From Rhodovarius crocodyli (lineage in GTDB: Bacteria > Pseudomonadota > Alphaproteobacteria > Acetobacterales > Acetobacteraceae), in NCBI RefSeq assembly GCF_004005855.1, contig NZ_SACL01000012.1:1-64000 (forward strand): a DNA stretch of 64,000 nucleotides, in the 5' to 3' direction. The first letter of the stretch is position 1. The number at the start of each line of letters is the position of its first letter. Both the position numbers and the translations under genes were made by a program. This document shows, piece after piece, positions 11,311-24,815 of this stretch. The notes beneath the pieces were generated by a model. It was given only the letters and a program-made list of their open reading frames with translations, was not told where the DNA came from and searched no databases.

Positions 11311-12279
11311 ATGCTGACACGCCGCACGCTGTTCGCAGCGCCCACCCTGCTGGCCACGCCGGCGCTGGCTCAGGCCTGGCCGTCCAGGCCCGTGACCATG
11401 CTGGTGCCCTTCGTCGCCGGCGGCCCGTCGGACCTGACGGCGCGCGCCATCACCATCAAGCTGACGGAGCGCATCGGCCAGCCGGTGGTGGCCGAGAACC
11501 GCCCCGGGGCCAATGGCGCGGTCGCCGCCCAGTTCCTGGCGCGCCAGGCGCCGGACGGCCACACGCTGATGGTCGGCAGCATCGGCACCTATGCCATCAA
11601 CGCCGCCATCCGCCCCACCGGCCTGGGCTATGACCCGGTGCGGGACCTGACGCCCATCTCGCTGGCCGTGACCACGCCGAACGTGCTGGTGGTGAACCCG
11701 CAGCGCGTGCCCGCCAACACGCTGGGCGAGTTCATCGACTGGCTGAAGCGCAACGGCTCCACCGCCAGCTACTCGACCTCGGGCGTCGGCAGTTCGGACC
11801 AGCTGACGACGGAGCTGTTCAAGCAGCGCACCGGTACGGATGCGACCCATGTGCCCTATCAGGGTGGTGCGGCGGCAGCGACCGCGCTGCTGGCGGGCGA
11901 CGTGCAGCTGTCCTTCCAGAACCTCGGCACGGTCGCCGCCCATATCCAGGGCGGGCGGCTGAAGGCACTGGCCGTGACGGGGCGCGAGCGCCACCGGGTG
12001 CTGCCCGATGTGCCGACCTGCGTGGAAAGCGGCATGACCGATTTCGTCGTCACCTCCTGGCAGGCGGTCATGGCGCCGGGCAACATGCTCGCTGCCCTGC
12101 GCGACAAGGTGAGCGAGGAGGTGCGCGCCAGCCTGGATGCCGCCGATACCCGCCAGCGGCTGGGCGCCATCGGCCTGGATGTGGCCGCCACCGGCGCCGA
12201 GGAATACAGCACCTTCCAGCGCGCGGAGGTGGATCGCTGGAAGGAAGTGGTGCGCGCGGCAGGTATTCGTGCAGAATAA
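11311..12279 (+). CDS. TctC/Bug-family periplasmic solute-binding protein
   Basis: This roughly 322-residue protein belongs to the tripartite tricarboxylate transporter receptor (Bug) family. It has an N-terminal export signal (RRTLFAAPTLLATPALAQA) and the family signatures PFVAGGPSDLTAR and NRPGANGAVAAQ. Bug proteins bind carboxylates such as citrate or amino acids. No TctA/TctB membrane genes are nearby, so it is an orphan receptor, as is common in this bacterial group. Starts at 11305 and 11311 are both possible. It follows the crotonase gene without a gap. Confidence 0.88.
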   Translation: MLTRRTLFAAPTLLATPALAQAWPSRPVTMLVPFVAGGPSDLTARAITIKLTERIGQPVVAENRPGANGAVAAQFLARQAPDGHTLMVGSIGTYAINAAIRPTGLGYDPVRDLTPISLAVTTPNVLVVNPQRVPANTLGEFIDWLKRNGSTASYSTSGVGSSDQLTTELFKQRTGTDATHVPYQGGAAAATALLAGDVQLSFQNLGTVAAHIQGGRLKALAVTGRERHRVLPDVPTCVESGMTDFVVTSWQAVMAPGNMLAALRDKVSEEVRASLDAADTRQRLGAIGLDVAATGAEEYSTFQRAEVDRWKEVVRAAGIRAE

Positions 12280-12559
12280 GTGACGTTCTTTTTTGTAAAA
12301 AAGAACCAAAAAACTTTTAGCAATTTTATGAATAGCCAGTGAGAAGGGTGACCTTCTCACTGGCATCACCTCGAACTCGAAAAGTCTTTTTGCTTCTTTT
12401 TCTTCAGAAAAAGAAGAACCTTTCACGCCACCCCCTCGGCTGGCCGCCAGCGCCGCATTGTGCCAGGAAGGTGAAGCAAACTGATGCCGATTCCACCGAC
12501 TACCGGAGCCGCTTCGATACCATGCCGACTTTCAACGCTGACGATTGTGGTGGCGACCG
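12280..12559. other. Intergenic region with AT-rich palindromes and a hairpin
   Basis: Unusually AT-rich for this DNA. It holds a palindrome at 12285-12306, a 13-bp hairpin at 12335-12364 and a second AT-rich palindrome at 12393-12416 (10-bp arms). The hairpins probably terminate the upstream operon. A 74-codon frame that crosses the region looks fortuitous. Confidence 0.55.
12335..12364 (+). terminator. 13-bp perfect hairpin after the tctC-type gene
   Basis: Arms 12335-12347 and 12352-12364 are perfectly complementary around a GTGA loop. It lies 55 bases after the stop. It lacks a strong U-run, but T-rich tracts follow about 25-40 bases later. Confidence 0.5.
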
Positions 12560-13609
12560 ATGAGCCAGGCCGTGCAGATCAGGAAAGTACGCGCCAAGGC
12601 CCCGCTGCGCCTGGGCCTGGCGGGCGGCGGCACGGACCTCTCGCCCTTCTGCGACGAGTTCGGCGGCAACGTCCTGAACATCACCATCAGCGTCTTCGCC
12701 CATTGCTCGATCGAGCAGCGGCTGGACGGCAACGTGCATTTCAACGCGCTGGACATCGAGGAGGAGGAGGAGCTGCCGCTGGCAGCCGAATACCCCCTCT
12801 CCGGCCTCGTGCTGCATCGCGGCGTCTATAACCGCATCGTCCGGCAGTTCCATTCGGGACAGCCCCTGCCCGTCACCGTCTCCACCTCCGTCGAGGCGCC
12901 GCCGGGATCGGGGCTCGGCTCCTCCTCCGCCCTCGTGGTCGCGATGGTGAAGGCCTATGCCGAGTATCTGGAACTGCCGCTGGGCGACTACGACGTGGCG
13001 CGGCTGGCCTTCGAGATCGAGCGCGTGGACCTGGGCATGGCGGGCGGCCGGCAGGACCAGTATGCGGCGGCCTTCGGCGGCTGCAACTTCATCGAGTTCC
13101 TGCCCGGCGACCGCGTCATCGTGAACCCGCTGCGGGTGCATGAGGCCCATTGGCTGGAGCTGGAGGCCTCACTGCTGGTCTGCCACACCGGCCGGTCGCG
13201 CGTGTCGTCCGAGATCATCGAGAACCAGACCAGCGCGATGCGCCGCCAGGACGGCAGCTCCGTCCAGGCCATGGAGCAGATCAAGGCGGACGCCGTGCAG
13301 ATGAAGCTGCGCCTGCTGCGCGGCGACGTGCGCGGTGTGGCGGAGGTGCTGAACCGCAGCTGGGATGCGAAGAAGCGCACGGCGCGCAGCGTCTCCAACG
13401 ACCGCATCGACGGCATCTACCAGATGGCGATCGACAGCGGTGCCTGGGCCGGGAAAATCTCGGGCGCGGGCGGCGGCGGCTTCATGATGCTGATGGTGCC
13501 CCCCGAACGGAAGCCGCAATTGGCGCGCGCCCTGGAAGGCGCCGATTTGACGGTGCTGCATTTCCAGTTCACCCATCGCGGCGCGGAATCCTGGACGGTG
13601 CAACCATGA
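12560..13609 (+). CDS. hddA: Heptose-7-phosphate kinase-like GHMP kinase (HddA type)
   Basis: A GHMP-family sugar kinase of 349 residues. Visible motifs are the N-terminal APLRLGLAGGGTDLSPF, the phosphate-binding loop PPGSGLGSSSA (about 115) and the C-terminal KISGAGGGGFMML. This motif set is typical of D-glycero-alpha-D-manno-heptose 7-phosphate kinase, which makes heptose 1,7-bisphosphate for GDP-heptose. The start at 12560 (MSQAVQIRKV) is preferred to an upstream ATG at 12545. It is translationally coupled (ATGA) to the fused HddC-GmhB gene, which would supply the next two steps. No gmhA isomerase gene is present in the window. Confidence 0.85.
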   Translation: MSQAVQIRKVRAKAPLRLGLAGGGTDLSPFCDEFGGNVLNITISVFAHCSIEQRLDGNVHFNALDIEEEEELPLAAEYPLSGLVLHRGVYNRIVRQFHSGQPLPVTVSTSVEAPPGSGLGSSSALVVAMVKAYAEYLELPLGDYDVARLAFEIERVDLGMAGGRQDQYAAAFGGCNFIEFLPGDRVIVNPLRVHEAHWLELEASLLVCHTGRSRVSSEIIENQTSAMRRQDGSSVQAMEQIKADAVQMKLRLLRGDVRGVAEVLNRSWDAKKRTARSVSNDRIDGIYQMAIDSGAWAGKISGAGGGGFMMLMVPPERKPQLARALEGADLTVLHFQFTHRGAESWTVQP

Positions 13610-14832
13610 GCGTGGCCCCCCACTCGATGGTACGGCAATGCGTGATCCTGGTCGGCGGCATGGGCACCCGGCTGGGTGACCTGACCAAGGCCGTGCCCAA
13701 GCCCATGCTGCCCGTGAACGGCCGCCCCTTCGTGGACATGCTGATCGATGAGGCGGCGCGCCACGGCTTCGATCGCATCGTGCTCCTGGCCGGCTATCTG
13801 GGCGGCCAGGTGATGGAGCATTGCGCGGGCACCCGCCGCATCGCCGGCCGCGACATCGAGGTGAGCGTGATCGTGGAGCCGGAAGCGGCCGGCACGGGCG
13901 GCGCGCTGACCTTCCTGCGCGATGTCGCCGAGGACAATTTCCTGCTGATGAACGGCGACAGCTGGTTCGACCTGGACCTGCGCGAATTCGCCACCGTGGA
14001 ACCCGGCACCACCCCCTTCCTGCTGCGCATGGCGCTGCGCCCCGTGGCCGATGCCAGCCGCTTCGGCACCGTCACGCTGGAGGGCGACCGCGTGCGCGCC
14101 TTCCTGCCGCGCGGCACGGCCGAGGGCGGGCTGATGAACGCCGGCATCTATCTGGTGCGCCGCGCCCTGCTCGATCAGATCTACCGCAAGCCCTGCTCGC
14201 TGGAGGGCGACATCTTCCCGATGCTGGCGGGCCATGGCCTGATCCAAGGCAAGGTGCGCGATGCCTTCCTGATCGATATCGGCGTGCCGGCCGACTATGC
14301 CGCAGCCCCCGAGCTGCTGGCGAAGCACCGCACCCGCCCCGCAGTCTTCTTCGACCGCGACGGCGTGCTGAACCACGACGCGGGCTATACCCACAAGCCC
14401 GAGGAACTGGTCTGGCTGCCGGGCGCGAAGGAGGCGATCGGCCAGGTGAACCGCATGGGCTGGTATGCCTTCGTGGTGACCAACCAGGGCGGCATCGGCC
14501 GTGGCCTTTACGGCATCAGGGATGCCGAGGCCTTCCACGCCAGGATGAACGAGGATCTGGCGGAGACCGGCGCGCATATCGACGAATTCCGCCTCAGCCC
14601 CTTCCACCCGCAGGGCAGCGTGCCGGAGTTCACCGGCGATTCGCCCTGCCGCAAGCCCAACCCCGGCATGCTGACGGACCTGGCGGCGCTGTGGCCGATC
14701 GACATGGCCCGCAGCCTGATGTTCGGCGACAAGCAGAGCGACATGCAGGCCGCGGCCGCCGCCGGCGTGCGGGGCATCCTGCACGAGGGCGGCGACCTGC
14801 AGGCGCGGCTGAACGCGGCGCTGCGGGGGTAG
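13606..14832 (+). CDS. Fused heptose-1-phosphate nucleotidyltransferase and heptose-bisphosphate phosphatase (HddC-GmhB)
   Basis: A 408-residue two-domain protein. Residues 1-240 are a sugar-phosphate nucleotidyltransferase (VILVGGMGTRLGDLT near 13-27, KPMLPVNGRP, NGDSWFD near 117). Residues 246-405 are a HAD phosphatase of the GmhB/HisB type, with FFDRDGVLN (Asp250 and Asp252), VVTNQGGIGRG and MFGDKQSDM. Together with HddA it could complete bisphosphate formation, dephosphorylation and nucleotide transfer. The HAD part keeps HPQG and the CRKP cysteine, but the other ligands of the zinc site known in E. coli GmhB are replaced (SPFHPQG, SPCRKP). The start overlaps the hddA stop by four bases. 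Confidence 0.88.
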   Translation: MSVAPHSMVRQCVILVGGMGTRLGDLTKAVPKPMLPVNGRPFVDMLIDEAARHGFDRIVLLAGYLGGQVMEHCAGTRRIAGRDIEVSVIVEPEAAGTGGALTFLRDVAEDNFLLMNGDSWFDLDLREFATVEPGTTPFLLRMALRPVADASRFGTVTLEGDRVRAFLPRGTAEGGLMNAGIYLVRRALLDQIYRKPCSLEGDIFPMLAGHGLIQGKVRDAFLIDIGVPADYAAAPELLAKHRTRPAVFFDRDGVLNHDAGYTHKPEELVWLPGAKEAIGQVNRMGWYAFVVTNQGGIGRGLYGIRDAEAFHARMNEDLAETGAHIDEFRLSPFHPQGSVPEFTGDSPCRKPNPGMLTDLAALWPIDMARSLMFGDKQSDMQAAAAAGVRGILHEGGDLQARLNAALRG

Positions 14833-14887
14833 CCCGGCCCCGGCAACGGGCCTAGCCTCCGGCCTTTACGGATTGGGGGCAGTTGCC

Positions 14888-16363
14888 ATGACGCTGGCGA
14901 TGAGTTGGGACGAATGGGCCGCGACGGATGCGGTCGGGCTGGCCGGGCTGATCCGCCAGGGCAAGCTCTCCGCCGCCGAGGCCGCCGCCCAGGCCGCCGC
15001 CGGCATCGCCCGGATGAACCCCACCCTGAACGGCGTCGTCGAGGTCTTCGACGATGTGGTGGCCGATCCGCTGAAGGACGGCATGAACCCCGCCGGGCCG
15101 CTCGGCGGCGTGCCCTATCTGATGAAGGATCTGGGGCCCACCCTGAAGGGGCGGCTGCAGGAGATGGGCAGCAAGCTGATGGTGGGCAACCGAGCCGCCG
15201 CCGACAGCTTCCTGGCCGGCAAGATCCGCAACGCCGGCCTGAACGTGATCGGGCGCAGCACCACGCCTGAATTCGGCTGCTGCTCCTCGGCCGAGAACCC
15301 GGCCATGTATGTCACGCGCAACCCCTGGAACCTGGAATACACGACCAACGGGTCGTCGGCCGGCACGGCGGCGATGGTCGGCGCGGGCGTGCTGCCGATC
15401 TCCCACGCGACGGACGGCGGCGGGTCCATCCGCATCCCGGCGGGGGCCACCGGCAGCATCGGCCTGAAGCCCTCACGCGGGGTGTTCTCCATCGCGCCCT
15501 ATGCGTCGGACCTGACGGGCCTCGTCTCCATCCAGGGTTGCCACACGCGCACGGTGCGCGACACGGCGGCCTTCGTGGATGCCTGCCGCGGCGGCGCGCC
15601 CGGCGAGTTCATGCCCTATTGGCAGCCGGCCGAACCCTATACCCGGCTGATCCAGCGCGACCCCGGCCGCCTGCGCATCGCGCTGTCGCATGAATGGGGC
15701 GAGTACCGCGCCATCCCGCATTTCGTGGCCGAGCTGGAACGCGCGGGCCGCCTGCTGGAGAGCCTGGGCCATCATGTGGAATGGGCGCTGCCGAAGGTGG
15801 ATTTCCGCGCGGCCTTCGCGGCGCAGACCACCTGCTACATCAGCAACTTCGCGCAGACGGTGAACAACCTGGTCACCTCGCTGGGCCTGGACAGCCCGCC
15901 GGCGGATCTGGTGGAGCCCATCAATATCCGCATCTGGCAGGAGGGGATGAAGACCAGCTTCACGGAGCGCGCGAAGATGCAGGCGGTGTTCAACAGCACC
16001 TCCCGCGCCTTCGGTGAGTTCTTTGAGGAATGGGACATCATCCTGACGCCCATCACCGCCCTGCCGACGCCGCGCCTGGGCACCACCGAGTACCTGACGA
16101 TCAGCGACAACCCGGACATTTACGACTGGTTCGCCAATCTGTGGCGCCAGTTCTCCTACACGCCGCTGGAGAACCTGGCCGGCATCCCGGCCGTGTCACT
16201 GCCCATGGGCATGCAGGAAAGCGGCGTGCCGCTGGGCATCCAGGCGATCGCGGGCCAGGCGCAGGACGGGCTGCTGCTGCAGCTGGCGGCGCAGATCGAG
16301 CGTGCGCTGGATGGCCGCTGGAATGACGGCCGAAAGGCCGGGGTGCATGTGACGGCGGGTTGA
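14888..16363 (+). CDS. Amidase-signature family amidase
   Basis: This 491-residue protein has the Ser-cisSer-Lys amidase signature: Lys in PYLMKDLG (about residue 78), NGSSAGTAAMVG, and TDGGGSIRIPA containing the catalytic serines (about 155-180). Family members hydrolyse amides, from fatty amides to cyclic dimers and glutaminyl-tRNA. The lack of gatB/gatC nearby argues against GatA. The start at 14888 follows a GGGGGC ribosome-binding sequence, and a TTG at 14873 is less likely. The specific substrate cannot be determined. It ends at the hairpin repeat at 16.45 kb. Confidence 0.85.
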   Translation: MTLAMSWDEWAATDAVGLAGLIRQGKLSAAEAAAQAAAGIARMNPTLNGVVEVFDDVVADPLKDGMNPAGPLGGVPYLMKDLGPTLKGRLQEMGSKLMVGNRAAADSFLAGKIRNAGLNVIGRSTTPEFGCCSSAENPAMYVTRNPWNLEYTTNGSSAGTAAMVGAGVLPISHATDGGGSIRIPAGATGSIGLKPSRGVFSIAPYASDLTGLVSIQGCHTRTVRDTAAFVDACRGGAPGEFMPYWQPAEPYTRLIQRDPGRLRIALSHEWGEYRAIPHFVAELERAGRLLESLGHHVEWALPKVDFRAAFAAQTTCYISNFAQTVNNLVTSLGLDSPPADLVEPINIRIWQEGMKTSFTERAKMQAVFNSTSRAFGEFFEEWDIILTPITALPTPRLGTTEYLTISDNPDIYDWFANLWRQFSYTPLENLAGIPAVSLPMGMQESGVPLGIQAIAGQAQDGLLLQLAAQIERALDGRWNDGRKAGVHVTAG

Positions 16364-16561
16364 GGCACCAGGGGCTTCGCCCCCGCCCCCACCGGAGGGC
16401 GCTGCCCTCCGCCCCCCCGCCCAGGGTCGTAGCCGCCCCTGGGAACCCATGAGCGAACTGAAAAGGCCGGGAGGGACATCGTCCCCTCCCGGCCTTTTCA
16501 GCTATCCGTCCCCAAAGGCCTTTCAGCCTTTGGCGGGGTCCGGGGCAAAGCCCCGGCTCGT
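16364..16561. repeat. GC-rich mosaic intergenic repeat, copy B
   Basis: No gene is seen between the convergent amidase and coxM-like ends. The layout matches copies near 0.1 and 57.5 kb: inverted GC-rich units, a long hairpin, then 'ccaaaggcctttcagccttt' and a final GC-rich inverted unit (about 16498-16557). Confidence 0.7.
16458..16501. terminator. Long hairpin, bidirectional terminator between convergent genes
   Basis: Arms 16458-16474 and 16485-16501 are perfectly complementary (17 bp, extendable by one pair). The outer stem has aaaa/tttt tracts. It can serve both the rightward amidase and the leftward Mo-hydroxylase operon. Confidence 0.75.
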
Positions 16562-17356
16562 TCAGCCGGCCGCGGCAACCGCGCGCTTGGCCATCACCGT
16601 CACCAGATGGGCGCGGTATTCGGCACTGCCGTGGATGTCGCTGTTCATGTCGTCGGCGGGCTGCTTGATGCCGGCCACGGCCTCGGGCGACCAGTTGGCT
16701 GCGAGGGCCGCTTCCATCTCCGCCTGGCGGAACACACAGGCGGCCGCGCCGTTGATGGCCACGCGCACGCCGGCCGGCCCCTTGGAGACGAAGGCACCCG
16801 CCATGACGTAGCGGCTGGCGGGGTTCTTCATCTTGGCGTAGCCGGCCTTCTCCGGGATCGGGAACTCGATCGCGACCAGCAGCTCGTCAGGCTCCATGGC
16901 CGTGGTGAACATGCCCAGGAAGAACTCGTCGGCCGGGATCTTGCGGCTGGAGGTGTGGATGGTGGCGCCCAGCCCCAGCACGGCCGAGGGATAATCCGCC
17001 GCCGGGTCGTTGTTGGAGACGCTGCCGCCGATCGTGCCGCGGTTGCGCACCTGGTTGTCCCCGATATGGGAGGCCAGGTAGGCCAGCGCCGGGATGGTGG
17101 ACTTCACCAGCGCGCTCGTCGCGACCTCGACATGGCGGGTGAAGGCGCCGATCACGATGGCGTTGCCGACCTGCTTGATGCCCTTCATCTCCGCGATGCC
17201 GGAGAGATCGACGAGGGAGGTCGGCTTGTTGAGGCGATGCTTCAGCGCCGGGATCAGCGTGTGCCCGCCCGAGACGGCCTTGGCGTCGGGGTCGGCGGCC
17301 AGCAGCGCCACGGCATCGGCCACGGTGGTCGGCTTGTGATAATCGAAATCATACAT
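16562..17356 (-). CDS. Molybdenum hydroxylase FAD-binding subunit (CoxM/CutM type)
   Basis: This 264-residue medium subunit of the xanthine oxidase/CO dehydrogenase family passes electrons to FAD. FAD-binding motifs are AVSGGHTLIPALK (about 32-44) and TIGGSVSNNDPAADYP (about 110-125). It is the last gene of a small-large-medium (S-L-M) operon. The substrate is set by the large subunit and is not known. Normal length for the family. Confidence 0.9.
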   Translation of the reverse strand: MYDFDYHKPTTVADAVALLAADPDAKAVSGGHTLIPALKHRLNKPTSLVDLSGIAEMKGIKQVGNAIVIGAFTRHVEVATSALVKSTIPALAYLASHIGDNQVRNRGTIGGSVSNNDPAADYPSAVLGLGATIHTSSRKIPADEFFLGMFTTAMEPDELLVAIEFPIPEKAGYAKMKNPASRYVMAGAFVSKGPAGVRVAINGAAACVFRQAEMEAALAANWSPEAVAGIKQPADDMNSDIHGSAEYRAHLVTVMAKRAVAAAG

Positions 17357-17391
17357 GCTGGGTCACTCCGTGATGCTGATCGTGGCCTGGC

Positions 17392-19788
<2,397 letters not shown>

Positions 19789-19886
19789 GACGTTCACTCC
19801 CTGATGGCAGGCGGGGTTGCTCCCCGCTCCGCTTGACGTCTCATGGCTAGGCTAGCGGTCCGGGGCCATGGGCCCCGGGGTAGTCG

Positions 19887-20390
19887 TTACTCGGCGGCGG
19901 CCGCCACCGAGGCGCGGCGGCCGTGCATGACCTCCTGCGCGGCGTCGATCGCCTTGACGATGTTGTGGTAGCCCGTGCAGCGGCACAGGTTGCCTTCGAG
20001 GCCCTCGCGGATCTCCTGCTCGGACAGGCCCTCAGGGTGCTTCTGCACCAGGTCCACGGCCGACATCACCATGCCCGGCGTGCAGAAGCCGCACTGCAGG
20101 GCGTGGTATTCGCGGAACGCTTCCTGCATCGGGTGCAGGGTGCCGTCGGCGGCGGCCAGCCCCTCGATGGTGGTGACGGAACAACCGTCGACCGCCACAG
20201 CGAGGGTGGTGCAGCTTTTCAGCGAATTGCCGTCCACATGCACCACGCAGGCGCCACACTGACTCGTGTCGCAGCCGACGTGGGTGCCGGTCAGACGCAG
20301 CTTCTCACGCAGCAGCTCGACGAGCAGGGTACGGCCCTCGACCTCGACGCTGTGCTGCTTTCCGTTAACGGTGAGAGTGACTTGCGGCAT
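19887..20390 (-). CDS. Molybdenum hydroxylase [2Fe-2S] subunit (CoxS type)
   Basis: The 167-residue small subunit has two iron-sulphur domains. The plant-ferredoxin type cluster is in [15 protein letters not shown] (about 40-55) and the second is in [10 protein letters not shown] and [11 protein letters not shown] (about 98-140). It carries electrons from the Mo centre to FAD. It is the first gene of the S-L-M operon and starts about 60 bases after the upstream small membrane-protein gene. Confidence 0.93.
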   Translation of the reverse strand: MPQVTLTVNGKQHSVEVEGRTLLVELLREKLRLTGTHVGCDTSQCGACVVHVDGNSLKSCTTLAVAVDGCSVTTIEGLAAADGTLHPMQEAFREYHALQCGFCTPGMVMSAVDLVQKHPEGLSEQEIREGLEGNLCRCTGYHNIVKAIDAAQEVMHGRRASVAAAAE

Positions 20391-20447
20391 CGGGTGCCTC
20401 CCGTCCTTCGAGATTTAGGCCCAGCGTCGCGAAACCCCGTCGCGCCG

Positions 20448-20746
20448 TCAAGCGTGAGGTGGGGGCTGTTCGATCACCATCAAGCGGCCCCGCGTCATGA
20501 GCGCGAGGATAGCGAAGATGGGCACGCCGAAAAGCCAGACGGCCGACAGCACGCCGATGGCCCCGCCCCCCATGATGAAGGCGAACAGGCCGAGGTCGGG
20601 ATCGCTGCCGTTCATGGCCGTGGTGGTGGCCGCGCAAGTGCCGAACATCAGCACCGGCGGGACCAGCAGGAACACCCAGAACAGCGCCTTCATGGCCTGG
20701 CCGAAGGCGCTGCGCGGGGCGCGTGCGACGAATCGCAGCGGTTTGC

Positions 20747-20750
<4 letters not shown>
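20448..20750 (-). CDS. Small two-helix membrane protein of unknown function
   Basis: A 100-residue protein with a basic N-terminus and two hydrophobic segments (about 20-43 and 56-86), so an inner-membrane protein is likely. I recognise no family. Its start overlaps the dppF-type stop by four bases, so it is translated with the ABC transporter genes. Alternatively it may belong with the Mo-hydroxylase genes that follow. Confidence 0.6.
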
Positions 20751-22776
<2,026 letters not shown>

Positions 22777-22780
22777 CGCG

Positions 22781-23716
22781 TCACAGCCTCTTCGCCAGGC
22801 GGGGGTCGATGGCGTCACGCAGCCCGTCGCCGAGCAGGTTCACAGCCAGAACCGTGATGGAGAGGAAGATGGCGGGGAAGAAGACGATATACGGCTTCAC
22901 CTGCCACAGGGCGCGGCCTTCGGCCATGATGTTGCCCCAGCTCGGGATGATCGGCGGGGTGCCCGCGCCGATGAAGCTCAGGATCGCCTCGGTGATCATC
23001 GCGGCGGCGCAGACATAGGTGGCCTGCACCGTCAGCGGCGCCAGCGTGTTCGGCAGGATGTGCTTGAACATGATGACGGGGGTGCGGGTGCCGGCGGCGA
23101 CCGCGGCCTCGACATAGGGCTGCTCACGCAGGGACAGCACGACGCCGCGCACCAGGCGCGACACGCGCGGGACATCCGCGATGGTGATGGCGATGATGAC
23201 GTTCTGCACGGAACCGCGCGTGAGCGCCATCAGCGCGATGGCCAGCAGGATGGAGGGGATGGACATCAGCCCGTCCATCACGCGCATCACGATGCTGTCG
23301 ACCACGCGGTTGAAGCCCGCGACGATGCCGATGAACAGGCCGATGACACTGGCCAGGATGGCGACGGAGAAGCCCACCAGCAGCGAGACGCGCGCGCCGT
23401 AGAGAACGCGCGAATAGACGTCGCGGCCCAGCATGTCGGTGCCGAACCACCAGCGCGCCGAAGGCTCACGCGTGCGCAGCGCCGGCGCCAGGGCCGTCGG
23501 GTCCTTGGTGAACAGATAGGGCGCGAAGATCGCGATGCACAGCATCAACAGCAGCAGGAAACCGCCGATCGCCATGGTCGGGTGACGACGCACGAAGCCG
23601 ATGAAACCCTTGCGCGGCTTAACCGGGGGAAGGACATCCGGCATGGGCTGCGCAATGGCGAGCCCAGGCGGGATCTGCGCGGGGTCGAACCCCGGCGGAA
23701 GGGCGGTGGCGCTCAA
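22781..23716 (-). CDS. Dipeptide/oligopeptide ABC transporter permease (DppC type)
   Basis: This 311-residue inner-membrane permease has an N-terminal proline-rich cytoplasmic tail, about six membrane segments, and the EAA-type loop that contacts the ATPases (EAAVAAGTRTPVIMFKHILPN, near 185-205). The start overlaps the dppB-type stop by four bases. It forms the translocation channel together with DppB. Confidence 0.93.
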   Translation of the reverse strand: MSATALPPGFDPAQIPPGLAIAQPMPDVLPPVKPRKGFIGFVRRHPTMAIGGFLLLLMLCIAIFAPYLFTKDPTALAPALRTREPSARWWFGTDMLGRDVYSRVLYGARVSLLVGFSVAILASVIGLFIGIVAGFNRVVDSIVMRVMDGLMSIPSILLAIALMALTRGSVQNVIIAITIADVPRVSRLVRGVVLSLREQPYVEAAVAAGTRTPVIMFKHILPNTLAPLTVQATYVCAAAMITEAILSFIGAGTPPIIPSWGNIMAEGRALWQVKPYIVFFPAIFLSITVLAVNLLGDGLRDAIDPRLAKRL

Positions 23717-24654
23717 TAGCGGATCCTCGGATCGAAGACAGTGTAGAGGATGTCGATCGCCAGGTTGACGATCACGTAGACGAAGCTGAACAGCAGCACG
23801 ACGCCCTGGATGACGGGGTAGTCGCGGCGCAGGATCGCATCGACGGTCAGGCGGCCGAGGCCGGGGATGGCGAAGACGCTCTCGGTCACCACCGCGCCGC
23901 CGATCAGGCCGGCGAAGCCGATGCCGACGACGGTGACGATGGGCACGGCCGCGTTCTTCAGCGCATGCACGAACAGGATGGAGGTCTGGCCGGCGCCCTT
24001 GGCGCGCGCGGTGCGCACGTAATCCTGGCTCAGCACCTCAAGCATCGAGGCGCGCGTGATGCGCGCGATCAGCGCGATGTACACGCCGCCCAGCGCGACG
24101 GCCGGCAGGATCAGGTTCTCCAGCCAGTAGGGAATGCCCTCGGACAGCGGCGTGTAGCCCTGCACCGGCAGCCAATCCAGTTCCAGCGCGAAGGTATAGG
24201 CCAGCAGATAGCCCACGACGAAGACCGGGACGGAGAAGCCGAGAACGGCCACGCCCATCACGATGCGGTCGATGGTGGTGCCCTGCTTCCAGGCCGCGAT
24301 CACGCCCATCGGGATGGCGATGGACAGCGCGAGGCAGAGGGTGACGACCATGAGCGACAGGGTCGGCTCCACGCGCTGCTTGATCATGGTCACGACCGGC
24401 AGGTTGGTGAAGATCGACACGCCCAGGTCGCCCTGGACGATACGGAAGGCCCACTCGCCGAACCGCACCAGGAAGGGACGATCGAGGCCGAGCGAGGCGC
24501 GGATGCGTTCCACATCCTCGGGCGTTGCCTGGTCGCCGGCAATGACCGCAGCCGGGTCACCGGGGGCGAGATACAGCAACGAGAAGACGAAGAGGGCGAC
24601 GATCGCCATCACCGGTATGGTGGCGACGACGCGCCTGACAATATAGGCCCACAT
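23713..24654 (-). CDS. Dipeptide/oligopeptide ABC transporter permease (DppB type)
   Basis: This 313-residue permease starts at MWAYIVRRVVATIPVM, a typical DppB N-terminus, so 24654 is chosen. Family features are YLAPGDPAAVI after TM1, a conserved region near DRPFLVRFGEW, and the EAA loop DYVRTARAKGAGQTSILFVH. It is the first permease gene, following the three binding-protein genes in the same direction. Confidence 0.93.
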   Translation of the reverse strand: MWAYIVRRVVATIPVMAIVALFVFSLLYLAPGDPAAVIAGDQATPEDVERIRASLGLDRPFLVRFGEWAFRIVQGDLGVSIFTNLPVVTMIKQRVEPTLSLMVVTLCLALSIAIPMGVIAAWKQGTTIDRIVMGVAVLGFSVPVFVVGYLLAYTFALELDWLPVQGYTPLSEGIPYWLENLILPAVALGGVYIALIARITRASMLEVLSQDYVRTARAKGAGQTSILFVHALKNAAVPIVTVVGIGFAGLIGGAVVTESVFAIPGLGRLTVDAILRRDYPVIQGVVLLFSFVYVIVNLAIDILYTVFDPRIRY

Positions 24655-24815
24655 GCGACCCGGCTCAGCTCCTACTCTAGCGTTCCGGCACCGAGGCACC
24701 CCCGATGGGGCGTCCGGCACCTTCGGCCAGTTACGTTGTCAGTGACCCCGCCCATGGCCCTCGCCGGCAAGCCGGCGAAGGCGGAGGAAGGGACACCGTT
24801 TCAGGGGAAGGCGTT
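24655..24815. other. Intergenic region before dppB
   Basis: About 160 bases between the third binding-protein gene and dppB. It has no gene. It holds short inverted elements such as ccctcgccggcaagccggcgaagg (overlapping arms near 24760-24783), which may attenuate transcription and leave the binding proteins more abundant than the permease. Confidence 0.35.

Noticed and set aside
12339-12563. 74-codon frame in the AT-rich intergenic region
   Set aside because: Covers the hairpin and palindromes, lacks a ribosome site and shows no protein family.
14888-16363. GatA subunit of the glutamyl-tRNA amidotransferase
   Set aside because: No gatB or gatC nearby, and the sequence fits the general amidase family.
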